NCBI GenBank assembly: GCA_900095095.1
Contig: FMBT01000297.1
Span: 1-64,000 of the forward strand
DNA: 64,000 nucleotides
Origin: Fragilariopsis cylindrus CCMP1102
Taxonomy: Eukaryota; Bacillariophyta; Bacillariophyceae; Bacillariales; Bacillariaceae
Direction: 5' to 3'
In this document: one piece after another, positions 1 to 11,878 of the stretch
How the letters are laid out: each line of letters opens with the position of its first letter
Numbering within the stretch: position 1 is the stretch's first letter
The notes under the pieces: generated by a model
Seen by the model: only the letters and a program-made list of their open reading frames with translations
Database searches by the model: none
Told to the model about the DNA's origin: nothing
Position numbers and translations under genes: made by a program

Positions 1-1
1 C

Positions 2-514
2 GGACAACCGCCACTCAATGATGCTATGCACTCTTCCATCCAAGCATTCCAGATCGTATTAGAATATGGAATTCGTTATTTTCCCAAGAAGAAAGGAATT
101 AGTCTCCTGTTCTGCGAATCAAACCATGGCGAGACAACATTCCAACATGCTTGTGTAAAATTTGGATGTTTTTTTCGTTATCTCTACGGACGTGTGATGT
201 TTGTCGAAGATACAGAACTTGGTTGCAAGAAAGTAATGGAAGTCGTAGAAGATACTCTTGCAAGATATTCAGACACACCCGTTAATGTTCCAGAAGCATT
301 ATTATCGGCAGCTATTGATGAAAATGTCCATTTAGATTGTGTATATTTTCTGTTACGGAGAGAACCTGATTCGTTATTGAAACTACTACCACGATTATTA
401 CAATCTTCGTCGTCATCGGTATCGGCGTCTGGTTCTCCTAATGACAATGCCGATGACAACAAAAGTCGTAACTCGTCAAAAAAGAGAAAACGTAAAACGA
501 CAACAGCAACTTAG
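2..514 (+). CDS. Ankyrin-like family protein, 3' end only
   Basis: The reading frame is open from the left edge, so this is the C-terminal part of a gene that starts outside the window. It aligns along its length with two other genes here (32134-33732 minus and 60671-62062 plus). Shared landmarks are the GIRYFPKKKGI segment, the HLDCVYFLLRREPD segment and a Lys/Arg-rich tail. The helical-pair pattern suggests degenerate ankyrin-type repeats; the molecular function is unknown. Compared with the two paralogs it has about 20 extra residues after KFG. That stretch could hold an unspliced 42-nt GT-AG intron (168-209), because removing it keeps the frame. The ATG at 26 is internal, not the true start. 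Confidence 0.7.
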   Translation, partial: GQPPLNDAMHSSIQAFQIVLEYGIRYFPKKKGISLLFCESNHGETTFQHACVKFGCFFRYLYGRVMFVEDTELGCKKVMEVVEDTLARYSDTPVNVPEALLSAAIDENVHLDCVYFLLRREPDSLLKLLPRLLQSSSSSVSASGSPNDNADDNKSRNSSKKRKRKTTTAT

Positions 515-1745
515 ACCTAGACGTCGACAGCGATTAACAGAAACATTTATTATTCCACCGTTTGCAATAAGTGCTGTCTCTACTGGCAAATCTGAACCGT
601 GGAATCAGATATACAAGGAAGCATGCCTGTTTTTATCTTTGAGTTGGTTGTATCGATATTTCAGGTATAAAAGGAGTCAAACAGGAACAGCACTTGAGCA
701 ATGGACAGCCATACAAAGAAATTACAGGAAAAAGAAAAGAGGACACGTAGACGAGACACATTATCGTGTTGCTCAATTGATCGTAGTTGACTTCCTTTAG
801 TAGCAATATTTCCGTATACCCGTAGATTCATATCATAACTCTACAAAGTTGTGTAATCAGTAAATAATAGTTACAAATGAAATATGTGTCAGCAGCAAAT
901 ATGCAGCATAGAACTCACCTATAACGCAAACTAACAAATATAGAACATTTCTACTTGGCGTCTTCTTGGTTAATGGACGGCTTATGTTGCTTTTTTCTCA
1001 CGGCTTACTATAACACGAATGGCTAGACAATGATAAATACACCCAATCCAAGGATAGCATTTCTATTTATTTCTACAGCTTTATCATGTTAACCTTTACC
1101 TTCTTCCAATAACAGTAAAGCCACAGAAAAAAACCCTGTCGCCGGCCATTATAGAGTAAAACGTCATCCGTATTTTCATCCGCCGATTCGATTCATACAC
1201 AATCTAGAATCATTCGATGATTCATTCATTCATTCAATTTCTTATTATTTTCTCTTCGTTTCCGCTTTTTTTTCTTTCGGTGGTTGGGCTTGCGGAAATA
1301 TATGACATTTCGCTCGATTTTTATTAGAACCACATTATTTGTCGCGGAATAATTTTCACTCACGTTTCATCCCATTTATTTTTTTAATTCGTAGCGGAAT
1401 ATTTCCATTCCCGTGGACGAAACGAAAAATAGGCGAAGAACGGCACTCCAGAAAGAAAACCTGAAACGTATCTAATAACAATAAAAGCATCAACTGCAAT
1501 CAGTTGTGAAGCTATGAATTTACAATAAAAAGTGGACACCTTTACAATACACAGTATACTAGCTAGTAGTTGCTTCTTCTATTGTTTTACGGTGTTACTT
1601 ACTGTACATACTAGATGGATTGTTTCCTACTGTTTCAAAGGAAAACTCTTCACGATTGATTGATTCAATTCAGAAGGATAGTGTTCGTTATTATTATTGG
1701 CTCCTGTACTTGAAGAAACAAAAGAGATGGGAGAGCTACTATAAT
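515..1745. other. Intergenic, no supported gene
   Basis: This spacer holds an overlapping open frame (441-800) that I treat as noise. It also has an AT-rich stretch with oligo-T runs that probably carries the promoter and 5' leader of the following sulfotransferase-like gene. I see no RNA gene. Confidence 0.5.
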
Positions 1746-2539
1746 ATGAATCATAATACATTACACACTGAAGATAATACTAGGATTTTCAGGAAGAATC
1801 ACTTAATAAACCCAAACAACAACGACAATAACAAGTCCTTTTCTGCTTATCGAACAAAAAGTAATATCCTCAGTGAAGAAGAAGAGGATATGGCGCCGCC
1901 GATAGTTCTATCCCGATCGTCGTTGTCCCGATTGTCGTCGTTTTGGTCGTCGTTGTCATCGTCGTCATTAAATAAGCAACAGAATAATAATAATAGACAT
2001 AAACATAAACAAAAACGTCGACGACGTACAATAATGAAATATTATTATTGGTTCCTCCGAATTGGTATACTGCTGTTAGCAGTATTTTTCGTTCTGTATA
2101 ATATGTATACAAATTTTATATCTATGAATTATCACTACAATGAGAGAATAAATAATAGTATCACGACTAGTACTACTACGCTGGGACAACAAACCAATAC
2201 TACTACTACATCTGCTAACACTACTAGTTACTATAAATTATGGGATCGTGTTACTGGAACAATTGATATTTCTGCTTTGAATTATTTGGTCGAAGAAGAA
2301 CAATATCAAAAACAAATTAACAAAAGAAAGAAAACAAGTTTCGAATTGTTAGAGGAAGTGCTAAAAGAACAGAAGCAGCAACAACAGCAACAACAACAAC
2401 AAAATCAGCAGCAGCAGAATGAAAAGGATATTGAACAGCAACAACAACCACCGCCATTATTATCCTGTTTCGAACCTGATTGGGATCGTACAAATCATGC
2501 TGTCATTGGAAGATTAGATAGCAGCGACAGCAGCACTAG

Positions 2540-2571
<32 letters not shown>

Positions 2572-4724
2572 TGAAACTTAATAGAAATAATCTTGTTTTA
2601 CCATTATTGAATGTGGGGATGCCCAAATCAGGAAGTTCGACATTATTGCGTTTTTTACGACATGATTTGAAATGGAATGTGAGTCATAACATTGTAACAA
2701 ATACAAATACAAATACAAATACAAATACAAATACAAATTCAGATGCAACCAAAATTAATAGCCATAGCAAGCAGCAGAAGCAACATCAGCAACAGCATTC
2801 ATACGTTGGACAATTAATGAAACAAGCTATTGATGAGGGATTATCATCACCATTCGCTCTTTTATCATCATCCTCCTCTGATTATTATCAAGCACATACT
2901 CAAATGGATTATACAATACTATCAACATCAACTCCAACTTTGTCATCGTCATCGTCATCGTTATCGTCGTCCGATAGTATGAATTTCTTTCCACAAATAT
3001 CATTATTAGATGAGATACATCATTCCACACCGAATGCAACATTTGTACTATTATTTCGTCCTATTAATGATTGGATTCGAAGTGTTAAATCATGGCATCG
3101 ATTACAATATAGATGGATGGAAGGTGGCGCTGCAGCTATAACCAATAACAATACTAACAATGATCACAATAATAACAATGGCGGTATTATACCAACAACA
3201 CAAATTCCTGGTTTACTATTAACAGAATCACAACGTACTATACGGAAACAAAATCCAAATGAACCATTAGCTGCAACAGACAAACAATTAAAAGATTGGT
3301 GGTGTACACATATTAATCATATCCGTAAATTTGTGAATATGTATCCATCACATACATTATTAGAATTAGATTTATATAATAGAAATAATAAAACAACTAA
3401 TACATTACAGCAAATATTTTTTGATAATAATCATGACAGCAAGAGTATAACATGGGGAGAAGCTAATTCAAATCCAAACGCAAAAACTGCAGTAGGATCA
3501 AATCCTAATGGACCAATATCAATGACCACCAAATATTATCAACTTTGGAACTATACAACACATACATTAAATACTAATAACACTAACAAAAGTAGTAATA
3601 GTACGATGATGATGGCGACTTTGGCGGATAATAAGAATAAGAATGAAAATAATCCAATACTAACGAGTTTAGAAATTTTAGAAAACATCTTGAAGGAACA
3701 ACAAAAAGATAAGATTCGTCGTCGTGAAAAGACAAAGAAAGGAAGAGGAGGAGACAATAATGACAAATGTTTTCGACCTCAACCGTACAACGTATCCACA
3801 ACAACAACAACATCAACATCATCATTAATCGAATTACCAATAATAAATATTGGTCTACCAATGGACATATGGAATAATAAATTACGTGATTTCTTTTCCT
3901 GTCAAGGATTAAAAGTTGTACATAGAAAAGCACTTGGTTCGAATGGTAAAATTAGAATTGGTAATACTGGAAAAAAAATGTTTGAGGCGGTTACGGAAGC
4001 ACATGTACCACCATTAAGTGGATATTTCGGTAAAAATAGACAAATTTTTACTGCAATGGATTACACACCAGCATTAAATTCTTCGTCGTCTACATCAGGG
4101 AGTAATACTGATAAAAACAAAAACAAACACAAACACAAACCTGTATCTGCATATTTTCCACAAATACAACTATTAGATGAAATACATGAAGAGAGTCCAT
4201 CTTCGACATTTTTACTACCATTTTTTAGTCCAGATAATATCAATGATTGGTTGAATTGGACACAAAATTTTCATAACTTTACAGAACGATGGGCACGATC
4301 TGATATACCAGGTTTAATATTAACAAAAGAACAACGTATTGCAAAACAATCCCCGTGCAAAATAATTGAAACTGATAATGAAGTAATTGACCATGACAAT
4401 ACTAGTGAGGGAGAAATACCAATAGTAGCGTCTGAAATAGAAACAGCATCACTACGTCGTTGTGTACAATTAAGTGATGATCAGCTACGAGATTGGTGGT
4501 GTGGACATGTAAAGCATATACGTAAATTTGTTGAAACATATAACAATTCACATAAGCTTATCGAATTAGATTTATCAAATAAGGAATCAACGATTAAAAC
4601 AATTGAAGATATTATAAATAATATGAATATGAACACTCCTATTCCAACGACTTCGACGTCAACGAGTATAAACAATACTACTAATAAACTGAATCAAACC
4701 TGCATTGACATTCTTTTTTTCTGA
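1746..4724 (+). CDS. Two-domain sulfotransferase-like type II membrane protein
   Basis: About 992 residues. I chose the ATG at 1746; the frame is open further upstream but only with a TTG. A single hydrophobic anchor (ILLLAVFFVLYNMY) near residue 110 predicts a type II Golgi membrane protein. The lumenal part contains two related domains. Domain 1 has a PAPS 5'-phosphosulfate loop (MPKSGSST, about residue 293), a 3'-phosphate motif (RPINDWIRSVKSWH, about 438) and a DWWC-x-H block (about 517). Domain 2 repeats the order, but its loop reads LPMDIWNN (about 704) and its second motif SPDNINDWLNW, while the DWWC-x-H block (about 916) is kept. Domain 2 is therefore probably catalytically dead. Gln, Asn-Thr and Ser runs separate the conserved blocks. 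The acceptor is presumably a carbohydrate. Sulfotransferase family assignment is fairly safe; the substrate is unknown. Confidence 0.75.
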
Positions 4725-4916
4725 AAGCACAACGCAGCAACAGAAGCAAAATATTACTCTCTACGTAGAGTGGTGTGGTAGTTGCAGTTTTGTGGATAAT
4801 GCAATACAATACAGTGGATTGGAATGGAATGGAATAATTTATAATGATAGCAGTTGGATAATACACTATAGCAGCAAGACAATCAATCAGCTTTTTTCTT
4901 GAATATATCATTTTTG

Positions 4917-5922
4917 CTACTTATGATTACCTTTGCCTTGTATTATAATTGTTTTATTTAGAAACATATTAACTCTTTTATAATCTTTTGGAAAACCTGT
5001 TATCCAATTCCTTTTTTGTGCCTCATGTATGATTAGTTTATATGGAACATTATCTGATGAACCTTTCTGTAATACAACAGCTTTAGCATTCCTACTGTAC
5101 AGACATACATTTGGTGTATAATCATTACCTAATATCTTACAATACAATTCTGTTGTTATACTATTATAGAATTTTGTATTTGGTTTTAACTGAAAATAAT
5201 TTAATTTTTCAACACGATAAGTGCTACTGTTGTTAGTAGTTGTTGACGACGGCGACGACATTGTTGGCGACGACATTGTTGAATCTGTTGATGACAATTC
5301 TTTCAATACTTCACGTGCTAATGGTAATGTTTCATGTAGATTATGATACCCTTTTGTACTGAATTTTTTTTTTTTTTTCAATTTCTACCTTCATTTTTAA
5401 AATTTCGTATGTAATTCCATATTGAATCACAATATCTTTTTTGTGTTCGGTCTTTATCAAGTGTGGAATTAGGATGTTTTGTATGTTGAAAATTATAGGA
5501 TAAACAATAATTTTTCATCCCTTCTTTGTATGTACTTGGTAACCAATCAGAATATCGTCGATAGGCACCAACAATAATAATTTCATCATAGTCTAAATAA
5601 TCAATAAATACTCTATATAAAGTTTTGATTTTATCTGTAAATGCTGTTCCTACTTTATAACTATACCCTTCAGTAGAATCCACTATACTTAAATCTAATA
5701 TATATTTATTTTCGGACCAACATCTATCAATCATGTCCTGTCGTTGTCGTTGTTGTTTTAGTTTTATTGTTTCCTTATTTGCATTTGCAGTATTGTCAGT
5801 AACAATACGAGTATATGTTCTATTATTTGCAAAATGGTTTTGCATACATTTATAGGATCCCATAAAAGGTCCTCTTATATCTGGATTACCATGGTTTCCG
5901 ATATATACCACTTGATCTTTCT
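4917..5922 (-). CDS. Sulfotransferase-like protein, 5' end unresolved
   Basis: Two open segments in different frames join cleanly if a 38-nt GT-AG intron (5351-5388), containing an A15 run, is removed. The junction then reads NEG-YHNLHETLPL. Without splicing, a stop lies just before the A-run. The 5' exon is open back to about 5950 and has no ATG; an acceptor at 5923/5924 (TTTTAG) would start it at 5922 in phase 1, so at least one more 5' exon is needed. Possible upstream exon sequence lies at 5960-6260, including a GTAAGC donor near 6210, but I could not join it. The block EIIIVGAYRRYSDWLPS resembles the 3'-phosphate-binding region of sulfotransferases. The gene converges on the two-domain sulfotransferase-like gene. 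It could be a decaying pseudogene instead. Confidence 0.5.
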
Positions 5923-6261
5923 CTAAAATGCAGTTTGAAAATCTTGATTTTTATTAGAAGAATCTTTCGCCATTGATTCGTCGCGCGACCACACATCAAA
6001 AAATAGGCAAGCAACAAAAACGACATAAAAGCAAGGAACAAAAAGTCAGCCAACAAAGAAGATCGAAGGAACGTACGTAGAACAATAAAACAATGACGTG
6101 CCTTCAATAAACCCAATCACAAAAGCCGAATTATGGTATGTCATAAAAGATTTTCTAGTAGTCGTACTAGTCGAAGATATTTTTTGACCGTTATTACCAA
6201 GAGAGCTTACCTCTTTGTAAACACCACTGCACAAAATCCGAATGACGATTGTTTTTTTCAC

Positions 6262-6713
6262 ATCTTGTCACGATTTAGTCATTCACGTGCGTCGTCGCCA
6301 GCTAGCATTATTCGTTCGCCAAGACATGCTGGATAACCGGTAACATATGCTGGGAATGAAAATTCAAATAATTGTACCGTACATACAGTAAATGCATCAA
6401 TCGCCCCGTACACATGACATAAAAGCAGACGAGCGAGCATCAGCATTCGTCACCAACGCATCAGCCAATATATCAGAACTCGGATTGTCAATCAAGAGAT
6501 CGCACAAAACAAGTAAAACTAAGTTAATCCAATCCTTGACATCTTAGTACATATCACAATCATAATACAACAAAGCACTGTACAGTACTGTCGACACACA
6601 TATCAAAAGAAATAAAAATTATTTACACACATCATCATCGCTTCGCCTTCCCGTCTGTCTAGCTTTTTCTTAATATACACTACAATTTACATCACATCAA
6701 TTCACCAATCACG
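6262..6713. other. Intergenic, presumed promoter and 5' UTR
   Basis: AT-rich, with A-rich leader sequence just before the ATG of the reductase gene. No gene seen. A start-free open stretch on the minus strand may belong to the 5' exon of the sulfotransferase-like gene. Confidence 0.4.
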
Positions 6714-8078
6714 ATGATGGAGTACAAAGCCAACAATAACAATAATATTGTTCGGCTAATATCAATAATAGGCGTAGTAGTATGCTTCACCGTGAACAAC
6801 AATTGTGATGTGTCTTCCTTCGTTGTACCCTCTTCGTCGACATCGACGAAGATAATACAGCGTGCCTCACCTTCCTCATTCTCTCACACGCCCAGACTAC
6901 ACAATCTTCGTATGGCTGCGGATGATGATGATTCGGATGATGATGATGATGATGGTGGTATGGATTGGATGTCTGGACCACCGGCTGGACAACCAGAAAT
7001 GGAAATAATTGAATGTGATGTGGCAATTATTGGTGGTGGACCCGCTGGTGCCACCTGTGCCTTATATACCTCACGTGCTGATTTAACAACAGTGATATTA
7101 GATAAAAATGAAGCCGTCGGTGCCTTAGCCATTACTAGTCATATTGCGAATTATCCGGGTGTCGATCGGGCAATGACAGGTATGGAATTATTACAACAAA
7201 TGAAAACACAAGCGAAAGAATATGGTACACGTATTGTAGAACGTGCACAAGTCTTTATGATTGAAATTAAAACTGATATGGTCGAGAAAGATGAAAATGG
7301 GAATAAGCCATATAATAAAGTGATATATACACCGGACTGTACAGTCCATGCACGATCTATTGTATTAGCAACTGGTGCAATGGGACGATCTATGCCCTAT
7401 TTGCCGGGAGAAGAAAAATATTTAGGTCAAGGTGTGAGTTATTGTGCCACCTGTGATGGTGCATTTTATCGTGATGCCGAAGTTGCGGTATTTGGTGCTA
7501 CCGGTGAAGCATTAGAAGAAGCATTATTTCTCACAAAATTTGCCTCGAAGGTACATTGGATCACACCCATTGATGTCACTGGTTATTTAGATAGATTAGA
7601 ACATGATAAATTAAGTGTTGGTAATGTGGAATTTAATCATTTATTTGAAGAAGAAACACTCAAAGATTTTTTAGCGTTATCCAATGTAGAACATCATAAT
7701 AAAGCAAGATTGCGTGAAGTAGAAGGGAATGTCAGTGGTGTGACAGGTGTCCGTGTTCGGAATCAAGGTGGTAAAAAAGCTGATGATACCATCATTGCTG
7801 TCGAAGGTGCATTTATCTATGGTGCCGGTGGTGGATCAAAACCAATTACTGAATTTTTATCAGGATCGGGTATTGATTTAGATGATGCGGGTGGTGTTGT
7901 AGTAGATGATTCGATGGAATCGACTAGTCAAAAGGGTGTCTTTGGTATTGGTGATATACGTAATACACCCTATAAACAAGTGGTGGTGGCTGCAGCAGAT
8001 GGTTGTATTGCTGCTATGTCCATTGAAAAGTATCTGAAAGATCGTAAAAATATTAAAGTGGATTGGATACATAAATAA
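6714..8078 (+). CDS. Plastid thioredoxin-reductase-like flavoprotein
   Basis: 454 residues from tandem ATGs at 6714. The N-terminus has a hydrophobic signal followed by DVSSFVVP, matching the ASAF-type signal/transit junction of diatom plastid precursors. An acidic linker then leads to an FAD Rossmann motif (AIIGGGPAGATCALYTSRA, about residue 104). The redox pair is Cys244-Ala-Thr-Cys247, and the C-terminal FAD motif is GIGDIRNTPYKQVVVAAADG. This order is that of low-molecular-weight NADPH-thioredoxin reductases. The NADPH half is unusual: the GGGDSA position reads GATGEALEEA, and the arginine-rich stretch that reads the 2'-phosphate in classical enzymes reads ITPIDVTGYLDRL. That pattern recalls thioredoxin-reductase relatives that do not use NADPH (such as cyanobacterial DDOR), but I cannot assign it to that group by eye. 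Confidence 0.85.
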   Translation: MMEYKANNNNNIVRLISIIGVVVCFTVNNNCDVSSFVVPSSSTSTKIIQRASPSSFSHTPRLHNLRMAADDDDSDDDDDDGGMDWMSGPPAGQPEMEIIECDVAIIGGGPAGATCALYTSRADLTTVILDKNEAVGALAITSHIANYPGVDRAMTGMELLQQMKTQAKEYGTRIVERAQVFMIEIKTDMVEKDENGNKPYNKVIYTPDCTVHARSIVLATGAMGRSMPYLPGEEKYLGQGVSYCATCDGAFYRDAEVAVFGATGEALEEALFLTKFASKVHWITPIDVTGYLDRLEHDKLSVGNVEFNHLFEEETLKDFLALSNVEHHNKARLREVEGNVSGVTGVRVRNQGGKKADDTIIAVEGAFIYGAGGGSKPITEFLSGSGIDLDDAGGVVVDDSMESTSQKGVFGIGDIRNTPYKQVVVAAADGCIAAMSIEKYLKDRKNIKVDWIHK

Positions 8079-9696
8079 GCAAACAAAGAAAGACGAGAAT
8101 GAATTATTTGATTAATGTAACGAACGGAACACAAACGACAACGAAACGAAACGAAAAAAAATGAACGATAATAACACTAAGCTAGTAATAACAATATTAA
8201 TAATATCTAATGATTGGGATCAATTGAATTAACAAGAAAGAAGAAGCGCGCACATATTAGAGACATGATGGATGGTATAATATGGAGTTGTGGGATATGG
8301 TAGGGTATGACATGTCATGGTGTAGCGTGGCGTGGCGTGGCGTGATGGAACGTTGATAGATATAATATGATACATAGTATAAACCAAACTTAAACCCTTC
8401 ACTTTTTCACAGTAAATAAACTATTGATACAGTATTCTATATTTATAGCAGGTACGATATAGGTAGGAAGGACGATACTGCACTCGTCTACTGTAGTGTC
8501 ATTCGTACCGGACCGGACCAACAAAGGAGTTCAGTCGTCGACACCTAAAACGAACTACTGTATATACAAACAAAAATTCAAATTACTCGCATAACTCTCA
8601 CTATAACGAACTACAATACTACTAGCTAGTCAGCAGTGGTGCTAATACAATAATAGGTGGTATGTTTACAGTACGTCGTATCGTGCTAGCTACGATAAGA
8701 CTGTCGGCAGTTATTAACGGACACTTTCTGTTCCTATTATATGTCTTCCTACATATAGCTAGGTATAAGTGGAACTATCACGTTGCACTGCACGACAGTC
8801 TAATAAAATGAGACCTACGATGAGCGAGATCTATTATAAAATTGAAAAAAAAGACAAATACAATTCAAGACAAAACTCAGCTGATGCATTATTTGTTATA
8901 CTATTATATTATTTGGTTCTATCAGTACCACTCAAAGTGTGTATAGACACTAGAATAAGATACACTTCTTCATCTACAGTATATCTTTATTCAAATGAAA
9001 CAATCTCTTTGTTCGAAGTAATGAAGCAAGTGTCCGTGAATCTTTGTTCGAAGATGAAGCAAGTGACCGTGAGTATTAGTACTGTACGGTGTAATGATAC
9101 TGTCTACAACAAGTTTGATTAACTCGATTAAAATAACCTTGACAACTGCTTGATTGATTGATTCTTGTGTCGAGTGAGTCCCTAATAAACTATCCTCAGC
9201 CATGCATGCATCGGCGTGTCAATGTTCATCAGCGACACACTCATTCTTCTACTAGTACACTCCATCATGAACCATCCGCCGATCTCAATAAAAAAATCTT
9301 TGCTTTATTTCTCTTGATGTGTGACGATAATAAGGCAATATACGGTAGGCGCAGGCAAATCCAATATATACACTGTAGGAAATCTTTCTTCCAATCATAT
9401 TCACACTAGCTGCAGTACCCTTTACTGTACAGTACGCAATCACATAAAAACATATATTCTCATCCCAGCAACCAAATTAAGATTGGGTAGTTATTTTTGC
9501 GGCACAGCACAGCACAGCACACCGAAACTAATATCGATCTCTCTAATAATCTATTATTGTTCTGTATATCATCGAGAGAGTACTGTAGATAGTTTTTGAT
9601 GGGTCGAGTAGAACATCGCTTATTATTATTACTCGCGTTATTAAGTATAGGTCAACAACAACAGCAAAAAGACCAAGGCAAAGCAGGAGAGTAGAG
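8079..9696. other. Intergenic, no supported gene
   Basis: About 1.6 kb. It holds only short open frames (for example 8769-9122) with no family resemblance and low-quality composition. There is a small GTGGC tandem near 8322-8345 and many TACAGTA-type motifs. It probably contains the 3' UTR of the reductase and the promoter of the MFS gene. Confidence 0.5.
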
Positions 9697-11697
9697 ATGT
9701 CAGGATATCACCAAAAACCTCAAATAAGACGGAAAGAACAAGGAATGATGATGACGACACGAGTAATAGTAGAACGACGACGAGCTAGTGCGGCAGTATC
9801 GACTATTACAACAACACCAACAATGATGACGATGATGATGATTCTTGCGGTTGGTGTTGTCGTTGTAACAACTGCCGCACTAGTAGCTCATCCCACAAAT
9901 GCGTTTGCTGCTCATCAGAATTATTATCCTCCGAATCAGAATCATCATCGGCGAATAATGTTGGCAAAACATTCCTCAATTATTTTGAATCTGAATTTAT
10001 ATAAATTGCGGGGAGGTAGTAGCAGTAGTAGTAATAATAGCAAATCGTCGGCATCGGTATTGATGACGACAGGTACAAGTAATATTCTTGGTGGTGGTGG
10101 TGGTGGTGGTGGTAACCCCAACGGCGATGATGCATTAATAGTATCTACCAGTAAAGAAGACACACCAGTTGTCGACGACAAAGACACACCAGAAGAAATA
10201 TATCGGAAACGTGGTATGACAATAGCATTATTATTAAGTAATTTTTCGGTGATGGGTGCCAAATGTGCATTGCCATCGGTATTATCCTTATTACTGTCCT
10301 CGGATCGTGGTTTATCCTTTATTACTACTACTGCTACAAGTACTGCAATAAGTAATTCATCACCCCAGAATCAATTTTCAAAATTATTAGGTCTATCCAC
10401 ATTAGCAATTGCTATTGGTAAATTAGTATTAGGACCAGTGATAGATAAATTAGGTGGTATCAAATCATTACAAATCACATTAGGTCTATTAATACTGTTA
10501 CTGTCAATAATAACCTGTTGTCAACAGTTTCTAATTTTTGCTATAGCATGGATTGGTATTGATTTTATTTTTTCGAGTTGTTGGGCATCTTGTATATCCT
10601 CCATCCAACAATCATTTTCCAATGCTGAGGAATGGGGAACACAAGTCGGTTATTTAGCAACAGGTGCAAGACTGGGTAATACGATCTCATTTAGTATCTT
10701 TGGTAGTCTATTATATCTATTGGAAACAAATCAATATCTGAAGAATAGTATTCAACAACCATGGAGAATAATTTTTGGTGTATCCACTCTATTACAATTG
10801 ATACCATTATGTTTATTATATCATTTTGGTAAATTGACAATAAGTAAAAATCAGGAACAAAAACAGCAACAATCGGTTGGTACTGCCGCTGATACTACTA
10901 CTGCTGCAACTACTGCTACTGCTAATCCAACATCAAGTTCAAGTAGTTCAAGTAATTCATCATCATCATCATTATCATCAATATCTATATTAAAAAAGGA
11001 AATGAAAACAATTGAATTTTGGTTACATTTAATATCACGGTCGTGTTTAATGGTATTTGCATCCTTTCTGTTATTTGTACCAACATTAATGAATCAATTA
11101 TATGATTGTTCTTCGGCAATATCCGCACAAGTGGCATCCATCTATTCCTTTGGTTGTTTACTCGCTGTATCATTTGGTTCCAAAACATTTTCGAATTTAT
11201 CATCATCTACGTCGTCGTCGTCGTCGTCGTCGTCGTCTCCTAAAAAACAAATTTTGGCTATAATAAGTTTACTATCATTAGCAACATTAGCATCCTATGT
11301 ACAATTAGCAAATGCTATTGGTATACTATCATTAACAAAAGTCATGTCCACAATATCATTGTTTCTATGGGGATTTGCATTCTCCTTACCATTTTATTTA
11401 CCATCGTCATTATATGCATTAGAACGTGGGGGACGGAATGGATCGGCAACAATATCCGATTGTTTTGATTTTTTTGGATTTGGTGCATTAGCATTTTTTA
11501 ATAAATATGTAACATCCATTCAACAACATTCGGTACCATCCTCCTGGATTGGTTGTTTTACTATAACAACATCATGTTCCATTATTGCTATGATCACACA
11601 ATCATTAGCTGTATATTTTGTAGAAAAAAAGAAGAAGAAGAAAAAAGAAAATTCGAGCATTAAAACGACGACTTCTGCGAAACCTGTCGTAGCTTGA
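9697..11697 (+). CDS. Major facilitator superfamily transporter, probably plastid-targeted
   Basis: 666 residues from ATG 9697. An N-terminal hydrophobic segment (about 45-65) is followed by HPTNAFAAH, an ASAF-like cleavage context, then a Ser/Gly-rich linker with an eight-Gly run. From about residue 170 come around twelve hydrophobic helices in two halves, split by a Gln/Thr/Ser-rich cytosolic loop (about 385-430). GKLVLGPVIDKLGG after the second helix matches the MFS loop 2-3 signature (G-x3-D-R/K-x-G). EWGTQVGYLATGARLGN falls in the helix 5 region. A lysine run and short tail end the protein. The substrate cannot be read from sequence; glycerol-3-phosphate or sugar-phosphate antiporter-like families are possible. 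Plastid targeting is inferred from the presequence. Confidence 0.8.
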   Translation: MSGYHQKPQIRRKEQGMMMTTRVIVERRRASAAVSTITTTPTMMTMMMILAVGVVVVTTAALVAHPTNAFAAHQNYYPPNQNHHRRIMLAKHSSIILNLNLYKLRGGSSSSSNNSKSSASVLMTTGTSNILGGGGGGGGNPNGDDALIVSTSKEDTPVVDDKDTPEEIYRKRGMTIALLLSNFSVMGAKCALPSVLSLLLSSDRGLSFITTTATSTAISNSSPQNQFSKLLGLSTLAIAIGKLVLGPVIDKLGGIKSLQITLGLLILLLSIITCCQQFLIFAIAWIGIDFIFSSCWASCISSIQQSFSNAEEWGTQVGYLATGARLGNTISFSIFGSLLYLLETNQYLKNSIQQPWRIIFGVSTLLQLIPLCLLYHFGKLTISKNQEQKQQQSVGTAADTTTAATTATANPTSSSSSSSNSSSSSLSSISILKKEMKTIEFWLHLISRSCLMVFASFLLFVPTLMNQLYDCSSAISAQVASIYSFGCLLAVSFGSKTFSNLSSSTSSSSSSSSSPKKQILAIISLLSLATLASYVQLANAIGILSLTKVMSTISLFLWGFAFSLPFYLPSSLYALERGGRNGSATISDCFDFFGFGALAFFNKYVTSIQQHSVPSSWIGCFTITTSCSIIAMITQSLAVYFVEKKKKKKKENSSIKTTTSAKPVVA

Positions 11698-11845
11698 ATG
11701 GAGCAAAACAAAACAAAACAAAACAAAACAAAACGACTTATAACGCTAACTAACGCAAGATTATCTAGCCTGGAGAGCTAACATATATATTATAGTATAA
11801 TAAAAATTGGCGCATGTTGTTAAGTTTCCTAGTTTAACGAGAGCA

Positions 11846-11878
<33 letters not shown>

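Noticed and set aside
441-800. 119-codon plus-strand frame overlapping the left-edge gene's end
   Set aside because: Starts inside the ankyrin-like gene in another frame and has no family signature.
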